Part shown: positions 17,782-27,170 of the stretch, one piece after another
How the letters are laid out: each line of letters starts with the position of its first letter
Position numbering within the stretch: the stretch's first letter is position 1
Assembly (NCBI GenBank): GCA_017616895.1
Contig: JAFZXE010000028.1
Coordinates: forward strand, 1-64,000
Source: Bacteroidales bacterium
GTDB taxonomy: Bacteria; Bacteroidota; Bacteroidia; Bacteroidales; P3
DNA length: 64,000 bases
Direction of reading: 5' to 3'
Notes under the pieces: model-generated
Databases searched by the model: none
What the model saw: only the letters and a program-made list of their open reading frames with translations
What the model was told of the DNA's origin: nothing
Program-made: the position numbers and the translations under genes

Positions 17782-18465
17782 ATGAAAAACTATAAAGAAT
17801 ATCGCGACCTCGCTGCCAAGACGCTATCGGGTCGTATGGCATCCATAGTAATTGCCACTCTCGCACTTTCGGTCATGGACCTTCTTCTTGGCACATACAC
17901 CAACATCAGCACCAACCCAAGTATCGGACGACTGGTGCCTGGCGTAGGTTTCGCCTTATCTAACTTTGCATGGATGAGCATTTTCGGAATCATTGGATTC
18001 CTGGTCCTTATGCCTGTACGCTATTCCTACGAAACGGCCTTCCTCAATGTGGTGCGCGACAAAGGTGTCAAGGATCTGACCACCCGTATGTTTTCGTGCT
18101 TCAACACCAAGGAGTATGGCCGCGCCATTGAGGTGCCGCTGCTTGTGAGCGTTTATACGATTCTATGGATGCTGCTATTCATCATCCCCGGAATCGTAAA
18201 GGCCTACTCATACGCAATGGCCATCTATATCTCGAAGGACAAACCCGAACTCTCTGCCGAAGAGTGCATTCAGGAAAGCCGCCGCATGATGTCTGGCTAC
18301 AAAGGCAAACTCTTCCTGCTCGACCTGAGCTACATCGGATGGGTTCTACTCTGCATCCTTACCTGCGGAATCCTCTCGCTCTGGGTTGCGCCAAAAATGG
18401 AAACTGCACACGTCCTTTTCTACGAAGACCTAAAATCCGAAGTGAATGCTCACACAGAGCAATAA
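17782..18465 (+). CDS. DUF975 family integral membrane protein
   Basis: 227 residues from ATG 17782 (chosen over 17743 because it directly follows the promoter and begins the typical MKNYKEYRDLAAKTLSGR). Four to five hydrophobic segments; the central IPGIVKAYSYAMAIYI and the SLLxxS-like LSAEECIQESRRMMSGYKGKLFLLDLSYIGW are hallmarks of DUF975. Function unknown. Followed by word repeats then two DUF805 membrane proteins. Confidence 0.75.
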   Translation: MKNYKEYRDLAAKTLSGRMASIVIATLALSVMDLLLGTYTNISTNPSIGRLVPGVGFALSNFAWMSIFGIIGFLVLMPVRYSYETAFLNVVRDKGVKDLTTRMFSCFNTKEYGRAIEVPLLVSVYTILWMLLFIIPGIVKAYSYAMAIYISKDKPELSAEECIQESRRMMSGYKGKLFLLDLSYIGWVLLCILTCGILSLWVAPKMETAHVLFYEDLKSEVNAHTEQ

Positions 18466-18592
18466 AAGCAGTCAGCAGTCAGTAGTCTGTTTCTGGTTAC
18501 AGATCACAGGTCTCAGATCACAGATCACAGGTCACAGGTCACAGGTCACAAAAATCATTTGTCAATTCACTATTCACTAATCACAATTCACT
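18466..18592. repeat. Word repeats CAGTCAGTAG / GGTCACAGGTCACAG / CAATTCACTATTCAC
   Basis: The gap consists of three successive repeated words. The last one (CATTTGTCAATTCAC...ACAATTCACTATG) is nearly identical to the sequence before the next DUF805 gene at 19490-19529. Confidence 0.65.
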
Positions 18593-19453
18593 ATGAAATA
18601 CTTCCTCAAATGTTTCAAGCAGTACGTTGACTTCAACGGTCGCGCCCGCAGACGTGAATTCTGGTTTTTCGCACTTTTCTGCAGCATCATCTCGCTGATA
18701 CTTATGATAGGTATCGCGGTGCCCATCGTCAAGCAAGCATCCGACCAACCGGATTTCTATGGTTTAACTGAAGACGACGAAGTCAAAAATGCCATCCACA
18801 CCGAGAATCTCAACGAAGCCAACGCCGAAGAGATACTGAACCTGCTGACGGAGAAGGGCATCGTTGACCTTCCAGCTGAAGTGACCGAAAACGCAGACGC
18901 CAAGATAGCCAAAGCACAAGTCGTTACCGTCAACGCCGAAAACCTCGACGACGAGACAGTCAAAGACCTCTTCGATATGCTGCAGAAGAACGGCATCGTC
19001 GATGAAGAGCTATCCGACAAAGTCATGCACAACGGCGAGGTATTTGACAGCAAGAGAGAGGTCAAGAACGACGACGGCACATCGACCACCATCTATGAAA
19101 CCGACTATGTGAAGCGTATGTACAATATGATGACGCGAATGATGGCCAAGAACCCGTTCTACTGGATTTGGCTTGCGTTCAATCTCGTCATCCTGCTTCC
19201 GAGCATCGCTGTAGCGGTTCGCCGCCTACACGACTTGGGCCGTTCCGGCTGGTGGTATCTGCTGTTCGCAGTCCTGATGGCATTGCCGGTCATACCCAAC
19301 TGCATGCATCTTACCGGCTTCTGGCCGACCTTCCTGAATCTCCTGGCATTAGCTATAACAATATTCTATATAGTGGTGATGTGCAAAGACTCGCAGCCAG
19401 GCGAGAACAAATGGGGTCCGAACCCGAAAGAACTCAGCCAGCCGCAAGATTAA
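18593..19453 (+). CDS. DUF805 membrane protein with a large repeated insert
   Basis: 286 residues. DUF805 signature: MKYFLKCFKQYVDFNGRARRREFWFF at the start, a transmembrane helix, then AVRRLHDLGRSGWWYL and C-terminal DSQPGENKWGPNPK. Between the first two helices lies a ~120-residue soluble insert absent from the paralogue at 19527. It holds two similar motifs, AEEILNLLTEKGIVDLPAEV and VKDLFDMLQKNGIVDEELSD, so it grew by duplication. DUF805 proteins are small membrane proteins of unknown function. Confidence 0.85.
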   Translation: MKYFLKCFKQYVDFNGRARRREFWFFALFCSIISLILMIGIAVPIVKQASDQPDFYGLTEDDEVKNAIHTENLNEANAEEILNLLTEKGIVDLPAEVTENADAKIAKAQVVTVNAENLDDETVKDLFDMLQKNGIVDEELSDKVMHNGEVFDSKREVKNDDGTSTTIYETDYVKRMYNMMTRMMAKNPFYWIWLAFNLVILLPSIAVAVRRLHDLGRSGWWYLLFAVLMALPVIPNCMHLTGFWPTFLNLLALAITIFYIVVMCKDSQPGENKWGPNPKELSQPQD

Positions 19454-19487
19454 TCTTCAATTCTGCGATTAAGGAGATCAAACATTT

Positions 19488-19495
19488 TACATTTG
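19488..19495 (+). promoter_or_regulatory. -7 box (TACATTTG) of word-cassette promoter
   Basis: TACATTTGTCAATTCAC upstream of the second DUF805 gene; same cassette as before secA and the genes at 28600 and 39365. Confidence 0.45.
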
Positions 19496-19526
19496 TCAAT
19501 TCACTATTCACTAATCACAATTCACT

Positions 19527-20117
19527 ATGAAATATTTCCTCAAATGTTTCAAACAATACGCCGACTTCAAAGGTCGCGCCCGTCGTCGTGAATTCTGGTG
19601 GTTCACGCTTATCAACTTCATCATCATGTTTGTCATCGGTATATTCATGCTGGTGCCGATGGTGAAAGGTATAATAAACGACCCCGATATGATGGAGGCG
19701 ATAAACGACGCCGGCGTCTATGGCTCCGCCGCAATCGACGACGATTATACGATGCAGGTGTACTCGTTGATGCTGCACACTCCGGCCTTCTACGTCTATT
19801 GCATCTATTGTCTGCTGATACTCCTGCCCAGCTTGGCCGTCACCGTCCGCCGTCTGCACGACACAGGACGCTCAGGTTGGTGGTTCGTGCCGCTGTATGT
19901 CGGTATGCTTCTGAACAACCTGCCCTCGCTATTCAGCTGCAGCGCCGGAATGAAGGTCATACTGATGCTCATCTCGCTCGCTGCCGCGATTGTATATCTG
20001 GTCTTTATGTTCCTCGACTCGCAGGAGGGTGAGAACAAATGGGGACCCAACCCGAAAGATTTCTTCGCCGACGACGCCTCTCCCGAACACGAAGAACTAC
20101 CGATGGCAGAAAACTAA
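19527..20117 (+). CDS. DUF805 membrane protein
   Basis: 196 residues, paralogue of the previous gene: MKYFLKCFKQYADFKGRARRREFWWF, TVRRLHDTGRSGWWFV, and DSQEGENKWGPNP. Four transmembrane helices, with only a short acidic loop where the paralogue has its insert. The shared upstream cassette suggests the pair arose by tandem duplication including the promoter region. A terminator follows. Confidence 0.85.
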   Translation: MKYFLKCFKQYADFKGRARRREFWWFTLINFIIMFVIGIFMLVPMVKGIINDPDMMEAINDAGVYGSAAIDDDYTMQVYSLMLHTPAFYVYCIYCLLILLPSLAVTVRRLHDTGRSGWWFVPLYVGMLLNNLPSLFSCSAGMKVILMLISLAAAIVYLVFMFLDSQEGENKWGPNPKDFFADDASPEHEELPMAEN

Positions 20118-20128
20118 AACAAATACCA

Positions 20129-20157
20129 AGGGGAGCACAAGTGTTCCCCTTGTTTTT
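20129..20157 (+). terminator. Rho-independent terminator after DUF805 genes
   Basis: AAGGGGA, loop GCACAAGTG, TTCCCCTTG followed by TTTTTAA. Strong stem with T-tract. Confidence 0.8.
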
Positions 20158-20216
20158 AACCACCAATCACCACTTCACAACTTAACATTTTCACAACTTC
20201 ACAATTCACACCCCCT

Positions 20217-21056
20217 ATGACCAAATATATCGGAGCACATGTGAGCGCCAGCGGCGGCGTCTGCAACGCAATACTTAATGCCGAAGCAATCGGTGCGAAT
20301 GCTTTCGCGCTTTTCACCAGAAACCAGCGCAGCTGGGTCAGCAAACCACTAGCCATCGAAGAGATACACGCATTCAAAGACCTCCTCGCCGAACGTGGAT
20401 TCAAGCCGGAATATGTGCTGCCGCACGACAGCTACCTCATCAATCTCGGCTCGCCCGACGAAGAGACCTTCCAGAAAAGCCGCAACGCCTTCCTCGACGA
20501 GATGCAGCGCGCTCAGCAGCTGGGCTTGCAGTTGATGAACTTCCACCCGGGAAGCCACCTCAACAAGATAAGCGAGGAGGAATGTCTCGACCAGATAGCA
20601 CGGGAGATAAACCGCGCCCTCGACCAAACCGAAGGCGTCACCGCTGTGATAGAGAACACCGCCGGACAGGGAACCAACCTCGGATGGAAGTTCGAACACA
20701 TAGCACGTATAATAGAAGGTGTCGAGGACAAGAGCCGCGTGGGTGTGTGTATAGACACTTGCCACACGTTGGCCGCCGGCTACGACCTCTCGACCGAGAT
20801 GGGCTACCAGTTCTCGATGGATGAGTTCGAGCGTGTGATCGGATTCAAATATCTGCGGGCCGTCCACCTCAACGACAGCAAGAAGGGTGCATCATCACAT
20901 GTTGACCGCCACGAGGTGCTGGGTGAAGGCTTCTTAGGCAAAGAGTTTTTCAAGCGATTCATGCACGACGAGCGCTTCGACAACATGCCGATAATACTCG
21001 AAACCCCCGACCCAATGCGCTGGGCCGACGAAATAAAATGGCTGAGAAGCTTGTGA
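20217..21056 (+). CDS. nfo: Endonuclease IV (AP endonuclease)
   Basis: 279 residues; cleaves DNA 5' to abasic sites in base excision repair, three zinc ions in a TIM barrel. Metal-site motifs visible: LMNFHPGSH (about 103-111), VIENTAGQG (about 142), [13 protein letters not shown] (about 180), and [23 protein letters not shown] (split here as HLNDSK and HVDRHE). Family length is ~280, so complete. Followed by a long run of GTGAAGTTGTGAAGTT words. Confidence 0.95.
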   Translation: MTKYIGAHVSASGGVCNAILNAEAIGANAFALFTRNQRSWVSKPLAIEEIHAFKDLLAERGFKPEYVLPHDSYLINLGSPDEETFQKSRNAFLDEMQRAQQLGLQLMNFHPGSHLNKISEEECLDQIAREINRALDQTEGVTAVIENTAGQGTNLGWKFEHIARIIEGVEDKSRVGVCIDTCHTLAAGYDLSTEMGYQFSMDEFERVIGFKYLRAVHLNDSKKGASSHVDRHEVLGEGFLGKEFFKRFMHDERFDNMPIILETPDPMRWADEIKWLRSL

Positions 21057-21057
21057 G

Positions 21058-21180
21058 GAGAGTGAATTGTGAAGTTGTGAAGTTGTGAAGTTGTGAAATT
21101 GTGAAGTTGTGAAATTGTGAAGTTGTGTATAGTGACCTGTGACCTGTGATTAGTGACCTGTGACCTGAGACTGACTGCTA
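21058..21180. repeat. GTGAAGTTGTGAAGTT and GTGACCTGTGACC word repeats
   Basis: About seven iterations of GTGAA(G/A)TT, then GTGACCTGTGA and CTGACTGCTAACTGCT words, between the converging nfo and typA genes. No hairpin with a T-tract is obvious. Confidence 0.65.
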
Positions 21181-21190
21181 ACTGCTTTAT

Positions 21191-21226
21191 TGCCCTGTCG
21201 GGCACGACCCTTGTGCGGGCACGCAC
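21191..21226 (-). repeat. GTGCCCGCACAGGG-type word at the typA stop
   Basis: On the minus strand, GGTGCGTGCCCGCACAAGGG then TCGTGCCCGACAGGGC begins immediately at the typA stop codon (TAG overlapping). Member of the dispersed GC-rich word family also found at 39470, 42266, 43869, 50063, 61553, 62085 and 62693. Confidence 0.7.
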
Positions 21227-23062
21227 CTATTCCACCGCTTGTCCTGCGGCGATGCGGGCTCTCTTACGTTCTATCTCGTCGAGGATTATCTTGCGGATGC
21301 GCAGCGACGAAGGCGTTATCTCCAGATATTCGTCGTCGCGGATATACTCCATCGCCTCCTCGAGTGAGAACTTGATGGCGGGCGAACAGGTAGATTTCTC
21401 GTCGGCACTCTTGGTACGCATGTTGGTGAGGTTCTTCGCGGTGACTACGTTGATGACGATATCGTTGCCCGGACGCAGGCTTTCTCCGATAACCTCGCCG
21501 CTATAAACCATATCGCCCGGCTCGATGAAGAACGGGCCGCGATCCTGCAGCTTGCTGATGCTGTATGCCGTCGCCTCACCCGTCTCCTTCGCAATGAGCG
21601 CACCGTATTTGTGGTCGTCCATATCGCCCTTCCACGGCTGGAACTCGAGGAATCGGTGTGCGATGACCGCCTCGCCGTTGGTAGCTGTGAGGAGTGTGTT
21701 GCGAAGTCCTATGATACCGCGCGACGGGATGGTGAAGTCGAGCTGCACGCGGTCGCCTTTGGTGTCGATGGTGCCGACCTCACCTTTGCGTCTGGTGACA
21801 ACATCGATAACCTTAGACGAAAACTCCTCCGGAACCAGCACCGTGAGCTGTTCGACTGGTTCGCACTTCTGTCCGTCGATTTCCTTGATGATGACTTTCG
21901 GCTGACCCACCTGGAGCTCGTAACCCTCGCGGCGCATCGTCTCGATAAGCACCGAGAGGTGCATGATTCCGCGTCCATAGACGAGCAAGGCGTCGGGAGA
22001 ACCCGTCTCCTCAACACGAAGCGCAAGGTTCTTCTCCAGCTCTTTGAACAGACGGTCGCGAAGATGACGTGAGGTCACATATTTGCCCTCTTTGCCGAAG
22101 AAAGGCGAGTTGTTGATGGTGAAGAGCATCGACATCGTCGGCTCGTCAACCTTGATGGGAGGAAGCGGCTCGGGATTCTCGGCATCGCATACTGTATCGC
22201 CAATTTCGAACATCACGCTCTTGTCGAGGTCGAGCAGCATAGCGCAAATCTCGCCGGCTTCTACGGGAGTCTTTATTCTTTCTTTCCCAAGTCCCTCGAA
22301 GGTGTAGAGTTCCTTTATCTTGCTGTGTATCTGCGTTTGGTCGCGTTTGACGAGCGTGATTGCTTGTCCCGCCTGGAGAGTTCCGCGGTTGAGACGTCCG
22401 ACGGCGATACGTCCGAGGTAGGAGCTGTAGTCGAGCGAGGATATCATCATCTGGGTATTACCCTCAGTCACTTTGGGTGCGGGGATATGTTTGATGATGA
22501 GGTCCATGAGGTAGGAGATATCTTCGGTCGGAGTGTTCCAGTCTTCGCCCATCCACCCCTGTTTGGCCGAGCCGTATGCGGTGGGGAAGTCGAGCTGCTC
22601 GTTGGTGGCGCCGAGGTTGAACATCAAGTCGAACACCGCCTCCTGAGTGGCTTCGGGGTCGCAGTTGGGTTTGTCCACCTTGTTGACCACCACGATGGGT
22701 TTCAAGCCCAGCTCTATGGCTTTCTGCAGCACGAAACGCGTCTGCGGCATCGGACCTTCGAAGGCGTCAACGACGAGCAGCACACCGTCGGCCATATTGA
22801 GTACGCGTTCGACCTCGCCGCCGAAGTCGCTGTGGCCAGGCGTGTCGATGATGTTAATCTTGTAGTCGCGGTAGCGAACAGAGACGTTCTTGGAGAGGAT
22901 GGTGATGCCGCGTTCACGCTCGAGGTCGTTGTTGTCGAGTATAAGTTCGCCAGTTTCCTGGTTGTCGCGGAAGAGTTTTGCCTGATAGAGCATACGGTCA
23001 ACGAGGGTGGTTTTCCCGTGGTCAACGTGAGCGATGATAGCGATGTTACGTATGTTTTGCAT
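21227..23062 (-). CDS. typA: Ribosome-associated translational GTPase TypA/BipA
   Basis: 611 residues. G1 [12 protein letters not shown] (about 10-21), switch regions with [18 protein letters not shown] (about 73-86), and [10 protein letters not shown] (G4). Followed by the EF-G-like domains II, III and V and the BipA-specific C-terminus. BipA binds the ribosome and assists 50S assembly under stress. Promoter TATCTTTG on the minus strand at 23088-23095. Complete by family length. Confidence 0.95.
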   Translation of the reverse strand: MQNIRNIAIIAHVDHGKTTLVDRMLYQAKLFRDNQETGELILDNNDLERERGITILSKNVSVRYRDYKINIIDTPGHSDFGGEVERVLNMADGVLLVVDAFEGPMPQTRFVLQKAIELGLKPIVVVNKVDKPNCDPEATQEAVFDLMFNLGATNEQLDFPTAYGSAKQGWMGEDWNTPTEDISYLMDLIIKHIPAPKVTEGNTQMMISSLDYSSYLGRIAVGRLNRGTLQAGQAITLVKRDQTQIHSKIKELYTFEGLGKERIKTPVEAGEICAMLLDLDKSVMFEIGDTVCDAENPEPLPPIKVDEPTMSMLFTINNSPFFGKEGKYVTSRHLRDRLFKELEKNLALRVEETGSPDALLVYGRGIMHLSVLIETMRREGYELQVGQPKVIIKEIDGQKCEPVEQLTVLVPEEFSSKVIDVVTRRKGEVGTIDTKGDRVQLDFTIPSRGIIGLRNTLLTATNGEAVIAHRFLEFQPWKGDMDDHKYGALIAKETGEATAYSISKLQDRGPFFIEPGDMVYSGEVIGESLRPGNDIVINVVTAKNLTNMRTKSADEKSTCSPAIKFSLEEAMEYIRDDEYLEITPSSLRIRKIILDEIERKRARIAAGQAVE

Positions 23063-23087
23063 AGGATTTATCTATAAAAAGAATTTG

Positions 23088-23095
23088 CAAAGATA
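23088..23095 (-). promoter_or_regulatory. typA promoter -7 box (TATCTTTG)
   Basis: Complement of CAAAGATA, 26 bases before the typA ATG, near-consensus. Confidence 0.6.
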
Positions 23096-23179
23096 CGAAA
23101 AATTTATTTTTAAGCTGTGAGTTTTAAGATTTAAGTGAAACGAGTGCGAGAGTGTTGTTACCGATTCATTTTTTATTTG

Positions 23180-23187
23180 TATCTTTG
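23180..23187 (+). promoter_or_regulatory. -7 box (TATCTTTG) for membrane protein and rnhB
   Basis: TATCTTTGCGG 30 bases before the GTG at 23217; TTTTTTATTTG upstream. Confidence 0.6.
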
Positions 23188-23216
23188 CGGTTTAAAACGG
23201 ACAAAAAAGAAGAGAC

Positions 23217-24176
23217 GTGATAAAGGTGTTCAGAACGAACGGAGTGTTGCAGATCGCGATAATAGTGATTGCTGTTGTGGCGATATGGGTGTGGTCGTTT
23301 ATAGCGCCTCCGGAGATGGCAGACAACGATGCGTGCGGACCTTTGTATTTGCTTTTGAAGATGGGTTTGGATGGACTTCCGACGGTGAGCGTTGTGGTTG
23401 GGATAGCGCTGACTTTGGCTGAGGGTTATCTGCTGAACCGGCTGTTGTACGAGAAGGGGTTGGTGCCGCTGAACACGCTGATGCCGATGCTTATGTACGT
23501 GATATTTATGGGGATGGGGGTAAGGAGCAACGGGTTGTCGCCTGCATTGTTGACGAACTTGTGGATACTGCTAGCGATGATGGCGATGATGCCGAAGGAG
23601 AACATGATTATGGAGGAGAGGAGGATTTTCGACACGGGGCTGTGGTGTTCGATGGCGATTTTGACATGGATACCGTCGGTGGCGGTGCTGATTCCGATAG
23701 CGTTGGGGCAGATTACATACAAGATGTACAAGGGACGTGAGTGGGCGGTGAGTGTGCTGGGCTTGCTGGCGCCGGTGATAGTGGTGGTGACGACGATGTT
23801 TATGATGGACAGAATGGATGTGATGGCGGGGTACGCTGTGTCGTTGGTGTCGGGTGTGGGGATAAGGTTTTGCGGCGAGGTGTTGTGCACGGTGGAGGCG
23901 GCGGTCTTCGTGCTGTTGGGCATCGTGATGACGATAGGAGCGATAGGGGTGCTGAACGGGAGAACTATAGTGCAGCGGAAGCATGGGATTGTTATGATGA
24001 GTATGCTTATATACAGTGTGGCGACGTTGTTTTATGCGAGTTTGACGCCGATTGAGGGAGGTGCGTTTGCGATAGCGATGGCTTCGACGGGGAGCATATA
24101 TGTGATGGACAAGAAGAAGAGGTTGTGGATATATGACTTGATGGTGGTGGTTTTGTTTGTGATGAGTTTGATATGA
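23217..24176 (+). CDS. Polytopic inner-membrane protein (DUF6427-like)
   Basis: 319 residues from a GTG start, dominated by about nine hydrophobic helices with short polar loops; MFMMDRMDVMAG and FYASLTPIEGGAFAIAMAS are loop/helix landmarks. The layout resembles Bacteroidota DUF6427 proteins but I cannot confirm the family. Sequence is unusually rich in Met and Val, with GTG/ATG-heavy codons giving a G-rich coding strand different from the C-rich neighbours. Possibly cotranscribed with rnhB across a tandem-repeat gap. Confidence 0.6.
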   Translation: MIKVFRTNGVLQIAIIVIAVVAIWVWSFIAPPEMADNDACGPLYLLLKMGLDGLPTVSVVVGIALTLAEGYLLNRLLYEKGLVPLNTLMPMLMYVIFMGMGVRSNGLSPALLTNLWILLAMMAMMPKENMIMEERRIFDTGLWCSMAILTWIPSVAVLIPIALGQITYKMYKGREWAVSVLGLLAPVIVVVTTMFMMDRMDVMAGYAVSLVSGVGIRFCGEVLCTVEAAVFVLLGIVMTIGAIGVLNGRTIVQRKHGIVMMSMLIYSVATLFYASLTPIEGGAFAIAMASTGSIYVMDKKKRLWIYDLMVVVLFVMSLI

Positions 24177-24200
24177 ATAGATGAATGCGTTATTGCGTTA

Positions 24201-24300
24201 TTGTGTTATTGCGTTAGTGATTGTGTTATTGCGTTAGTGATTGTGTTATTGCGTTAGTGATTGTGTTATTGCGTTAGTGATTGTGTTATTGTGTTAGTGG
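24201..24300. repeat. 20-bp tandem repeat, 5 copies
   Basis: TTGTGTTATTGCGTTAGTGA repeated five times in exact 20-base register (the last copy with three changes). The same word without regular repetition appears at 43676-43710 and, as complement, at 61625-61655. Confidence 0.85.
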
Positions 24301-24344
24301 GTTAAAAGGGTTGTTGTTTAATTTAGTTTTTTTTGAATTGAGTT

Positions 24345-24923
24345 ATGTTGGAGAGATGTTATAGGGACGGTGTGGTGGAATGTGGGTGCGACGAGGCTGG
24401 GCGAGGATGCCTGGCGGGGCCGGTGTTTGCGGCGGCTGTGATATTGCCGAGGGGTTACGAGAACGGGCTACTGAACGACTCGAAGAAACTGACGGCAAGA
24501 CAGCGGGAGGAATTGAGGAAGGAGATCGAGGGTGCGGCGACGGCATGGGCTGTGGCGAGTGTGGATAACGAGGGGATTGACAAGATGAATATACTGAGGG
24601 CTTCGATGCATGCGATGAATATGGCTATAGGACAACTGACGACAAGGCCGGAGTGGCTTCTGATAGACGGGAACCGTTTCTACAACGAGACGGAGATCGG
24701 CTACACTTGTGTGGTTAAGGGTGACGGGAAGTATATGTCGATTGCGGCTGCGTCGATATTGGCGAAGACTCACAGGGACGAATATATGAAACGCATAGAC
24801 GCGGAATGTCCGGGATACGGATGGGCAAAGAACAAAGGCTACCCGACGGCTGACCACTACAAGGCGATAGCGGAACTGGGGGTCACGAAATACCACCGTA
24901 AAACGTTCAAGCTAGTGCGGTGA
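24345..24923 (+). CDS. rnhB: Ribonuclease HII
   Basis: 192 residues; removes ribonucleotides from RNA/DNA hybrids. Catalytic motif CDEAGRGCLAGPV (about 12-24) gives Asp and Glu; NDSKKLTARQRE and the later LLIDGNRFY, with YMSIAAASILAKTHRDEYM, supply the remaining family landmarks, including the DEY aspartate. Length is typical, so complete. Confidence 0.93.
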   Translation: MLERCYRDGVVECGCDEAGRGCLAGPVFAAAVILPRGYENGLLNDSKKLTARQREELRKEIEGAATAWAVASVDNEGIDKMNILRASMHAMNMAIGQLTTRPEWLLIDGNRFYNETEIGYTCVVKGDGKYMSIAAASILAKTHRDEYMKRIDAECPGYGWAKNKGYPTADHYKAIAELGVTKYHRKTFKLVR

Positions 24924-25110
24924 AGTTGTGAAGTTGTGAAGTTGTGAAATTTGTGAATTGTGAATAGTGAATTGTGAATTGACAATAGTGACCTGTGATC
25001 TGTGACCAGAAACCTTTTAAACCATTTATCCTTTTAAACCTTTCAAACATATCAACATAAAACCTATCAACATATCAACATAAAACATATCAACGTATAA
25101 ACATTTATAA
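24924..25110. repeat. Composite word repeats before DUF6913 gene
   Basis: GTGAAGTTGTGAAG words, then GTGACCTGTGATCTGTGACC, a CCTTTTAAACC word, then ATATCAACATAAAAC iterations. A second, almost identical composite lies at 25686-25860 before dapA (runs such as GACCTGTGATCTGTGACCAG and the CATATCAACATAAAACC block match), so the two gaps share a ~150-base duplicated leader. Confidence 0.7.
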
Positions 25111-25121
25111 TTCATATCAAT

Positions 25122-25685
25122 ATGGCGATGCCAAACGTATTAAAGGGAATAAAGCAACGGCGCTTGCTGAAGGGGCTGCGACAGAAGAGCCACCGGAAGG
25201 TGATAAAGAACATGGAGGAGGTGCGTACGATAGGCATAGTATTCCATCTGGGTGACGAGTTGTCGTGGAAATATCTGTACGCGATAGTAATGGAGCTTGA
25301 ACGGTCGAACCGGAGGGTGCACATGATATGCGACCAGCCAAACGGGCAGGAGATTTCGTATATAATCACGCACTCGCAGACGACGATTTGCCACGAGAAG
25401 GAGGACTTCGACATGTGGGGTGTGCCGCACGAGAGCAGCACGGAAGCGTTCCTGTCTCGGAAATATGATGTGGTGATAGACACGACCGGCGGGGACTCGT
25501 TCTTCTCACAATACATTGTACTGAAAGCGGACGCCGACCTAAACATCACATATATAGACGACTCGGACAGACCTAGCGACAAAATCCTCGACACTTACGA
25601 CATGACGATAAACGGCAACGGGCCGATAGACTTGCCTGCTTTCTTCGAGAACGTATGCAACTATCTGCAGATGGTGAGGAAGTAG
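25122..25685 (+). CDS. DUF6913-type conserved protein
   Basis: 187 residues, soluble. Pattern GIVFHLGDELSWKYLYAIVMEL, ICDQPNGQEISYI, DMWGVPHE, YDVVIDTTGGDSFFSQYIVLKADADLNITYID, and a C-terminal YDMTINGNGPIDLPAFFENV. This is the Bacteroidota family often found beside dapA, as here (dapA is next, same strand). Function unknown. Confidence 0.65.
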   Translation: MAMPNVLKGIKQRRLLKGLRQKSHRKVIKNMEEVRTIGIVFHLGDELSWKYLYAIVMELERSNRRVHMICDQPNGQEISYIITHSQTTICHEKEDFDMWGVPHESSTEAFLSRKYDVVIDTTGGDSFFSQYIVLKADADLNITYIDDSDRPSDKILDTYDMTINGNGPIDLPAFFENVCNYLQMVRK

Positions 25686-25876
25686 GTGAATTTTGTGAAT
25701 TGTGAATTGTGAATTGACAATAGTGACCTGTGATCTGTGACCAGAAACCTTTTAAACCCTTTATCCTTTTAAACCTTTCAAACATATCAACATAAAACCT
25801 ATCAACATATCAACATAAAACCTATCAACATATCAACGTATAAACATATCAACATCAAACGAATATAACAGTCAAC
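25686..25876. repeat. Composite word repeats before dapA
   Basis: Near-duplicate of the 24940-25110 leader (GTGAATTGTGAATTGACAATAG, GTGACCTGTGATC, CCTTTTAAACC, ATATCAACATAAAACC). No ORF. Confidence 0.7.
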
Positions 25877-26770
25877 ATGAAATTTCCATTCACGGGTACG
25901 GGCGTTGCGCTGGTGACGCCATTTCGCAAACAAAGCACGATTGATTTCTCGAGGCTTGAGACACTTATAGACAACATCATAGAGTCGGGCGTCAACTACA
26001 TAGTTGCCCTGGGCACCACAAGCGAGGCTGCGACGATGTCGGAAAGTGAACGGGCCGCGATTCACGACTTCGTAATCGAGGCGGTGGCCGACAGGGTGCC
26101 GATAATGCTAGGCATAGGAGGGAACAACACTCAGGCGGTGCTGGACAACATCAACAGCACCAACTTCGACGGCATAGCCGGCATACTCTCAGTCGCCCCA
26201 TACTACAACAAGCCTCAGCAGCGTGGGATTGCACAGCACTTCAAAATCATAGCGGAGACCTCGCCGGTGCCAGTGGTAATATACAACGTGCCTGGCCGCA
26301 CGGGATGTAACATCACGGCCGAGACGACGATACAACTTGCGAACGAGTGTCCAAACATCATAGGTATCAAGGAGGCGAGCGGCAACCTGCAGCAGATAAT
26401 GCAGATACTCCACAGCAAACCGGCGAACTTCCAGGTTCTTTCGGGCGACGACGCCCTGACCCTCCCGATGATTGCCTTGGGAGCGACAGGTGTAATCTCA
26501 GTAGCAGCCAACGCATTGCCGAAAGAGATGTCGCAAATGGTCAACCTCGCCCTGAAAGGCGATTTCAAGAAAGCCCAACAACTGCACTACAGGATGCTGC
26601 CGCTTATGAATGCGCTGTTTGAGGAAGGGAATCCAGCCGGAGTGAAGGCTCTATTGGAAATCACCACCGAAGGGCAGTTTACAAACGCATTGCGGCTTCC
26701 CTTGGTCAAGGTCAGCAAACCTTTGTACAACAAGATTGCATCGCTGTACGAAACGTTCACTGCCAAATGA
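25877..26770 (+). CDS. dapA: 4-hydroxy-tetrahydrodipicolinate synthase
   Basis: 297 residues; condenses pyruvate with aspartate semialdehyde, first committed step of diaminopimelate/lysine synthesis. TIM barrel landmarks: GTTSEAATMS (phosphate-binding-like loop), VVIYNVPGRTG with the catalytic Tyr, and the Schiff-base lysine in IGIKEASGN (about K163). Complete. Its last four bases overlap the next gene start (ATGA), so dapA, the thioesterase and the prenyl synthase form one operon. Confidence 0.95.
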   Translation: MKFPFTGTGVALVTPFRKQSTIDFSRLETLIDNIIESGVNYIVALGTTSEAATMSESERAAIHDFVIEAVADRVPIMLGIGGNNTQAVLDNINSTNFDGIAGILSVAPYYNKPQQRGIAQHFKIIAETSPVPVVIYNVPGRTGCNITAETTIQLANECPNIIGIKEASGNLQQIMQILHSKPANFQVLSGDDALTLPMIALGATGVISVAANALPKEMSQMVNLALKGDFKKAQQLHYRMLPLMNALFEEGNPAGVKALLEITTEGQFTNALRLPLVKVSKPLYNKIASLYETFTAK

Positions 26771-27165
26771 CGAAAGAGGAGTGCATAGAACTTTTTTCGA
26801 AAGACCGTTTCGCCACAGAACAAACAGGGGTACGCATAGTCGAGGTTGGAGAACGGTACGCACGGTGTGAGATGGATGTCACCGACCACCATCGCAACGC
26901 CATGGGGAACGTCATGGGCGGAGCACTCTTCACATTGGCCGACCTTGCCTTTGCGGCTGCGGCCAACCACGACGAGCTGAAATGGGTGTCGGTGAGCAGC
27001 ACCATCAACTATCTCTCGCCCGCCTCAAGCGGAACCCTGAACGCAGAAGCCCGCTGTCTCAAACAGGGCAGACGCACCTGTGTCTATACAATAGACATAC
27101 ACGACAACCAGAACAACGCAATAGCGACCATAACCACCACAGGTACAAACACCTCCAAGTCGTAA
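26767..27165 (+). CDS. PaaI-like hotdog-fold thioesterase
   Basis: 132 residues; hotdog domain with GNVMGGALFTLADLAFAAAANH (helix carrying the usual GG...D motif, about 45-66), followed by strand-rich halves and a VYTIDI...IATITTTG end. Predicted to hydrolyse an acyl-CoA or aryl-CoA thioester. Overlaps dapA by ATGA. Substrate unknown. Confidence 0.8.
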   Translation: MTKEECIELFSKDRFATEQTGVRIVEVGERYARCEMDVTDHHRNAMGNVMGGALFTLADLAFAAAANHDELKWVSVSSTINYLSPASSGTLNAEARCLKQGRRTCVYTIDIHDNQNNAIATITTTGTNTSKS

Positions 27166-27170
27166 CAGAA

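Noticed and set aside
24201..24300. Could be a CRISPR array
   Set aside because: Units are contiguous 20-base repeats without spacers and no cas gene is present.
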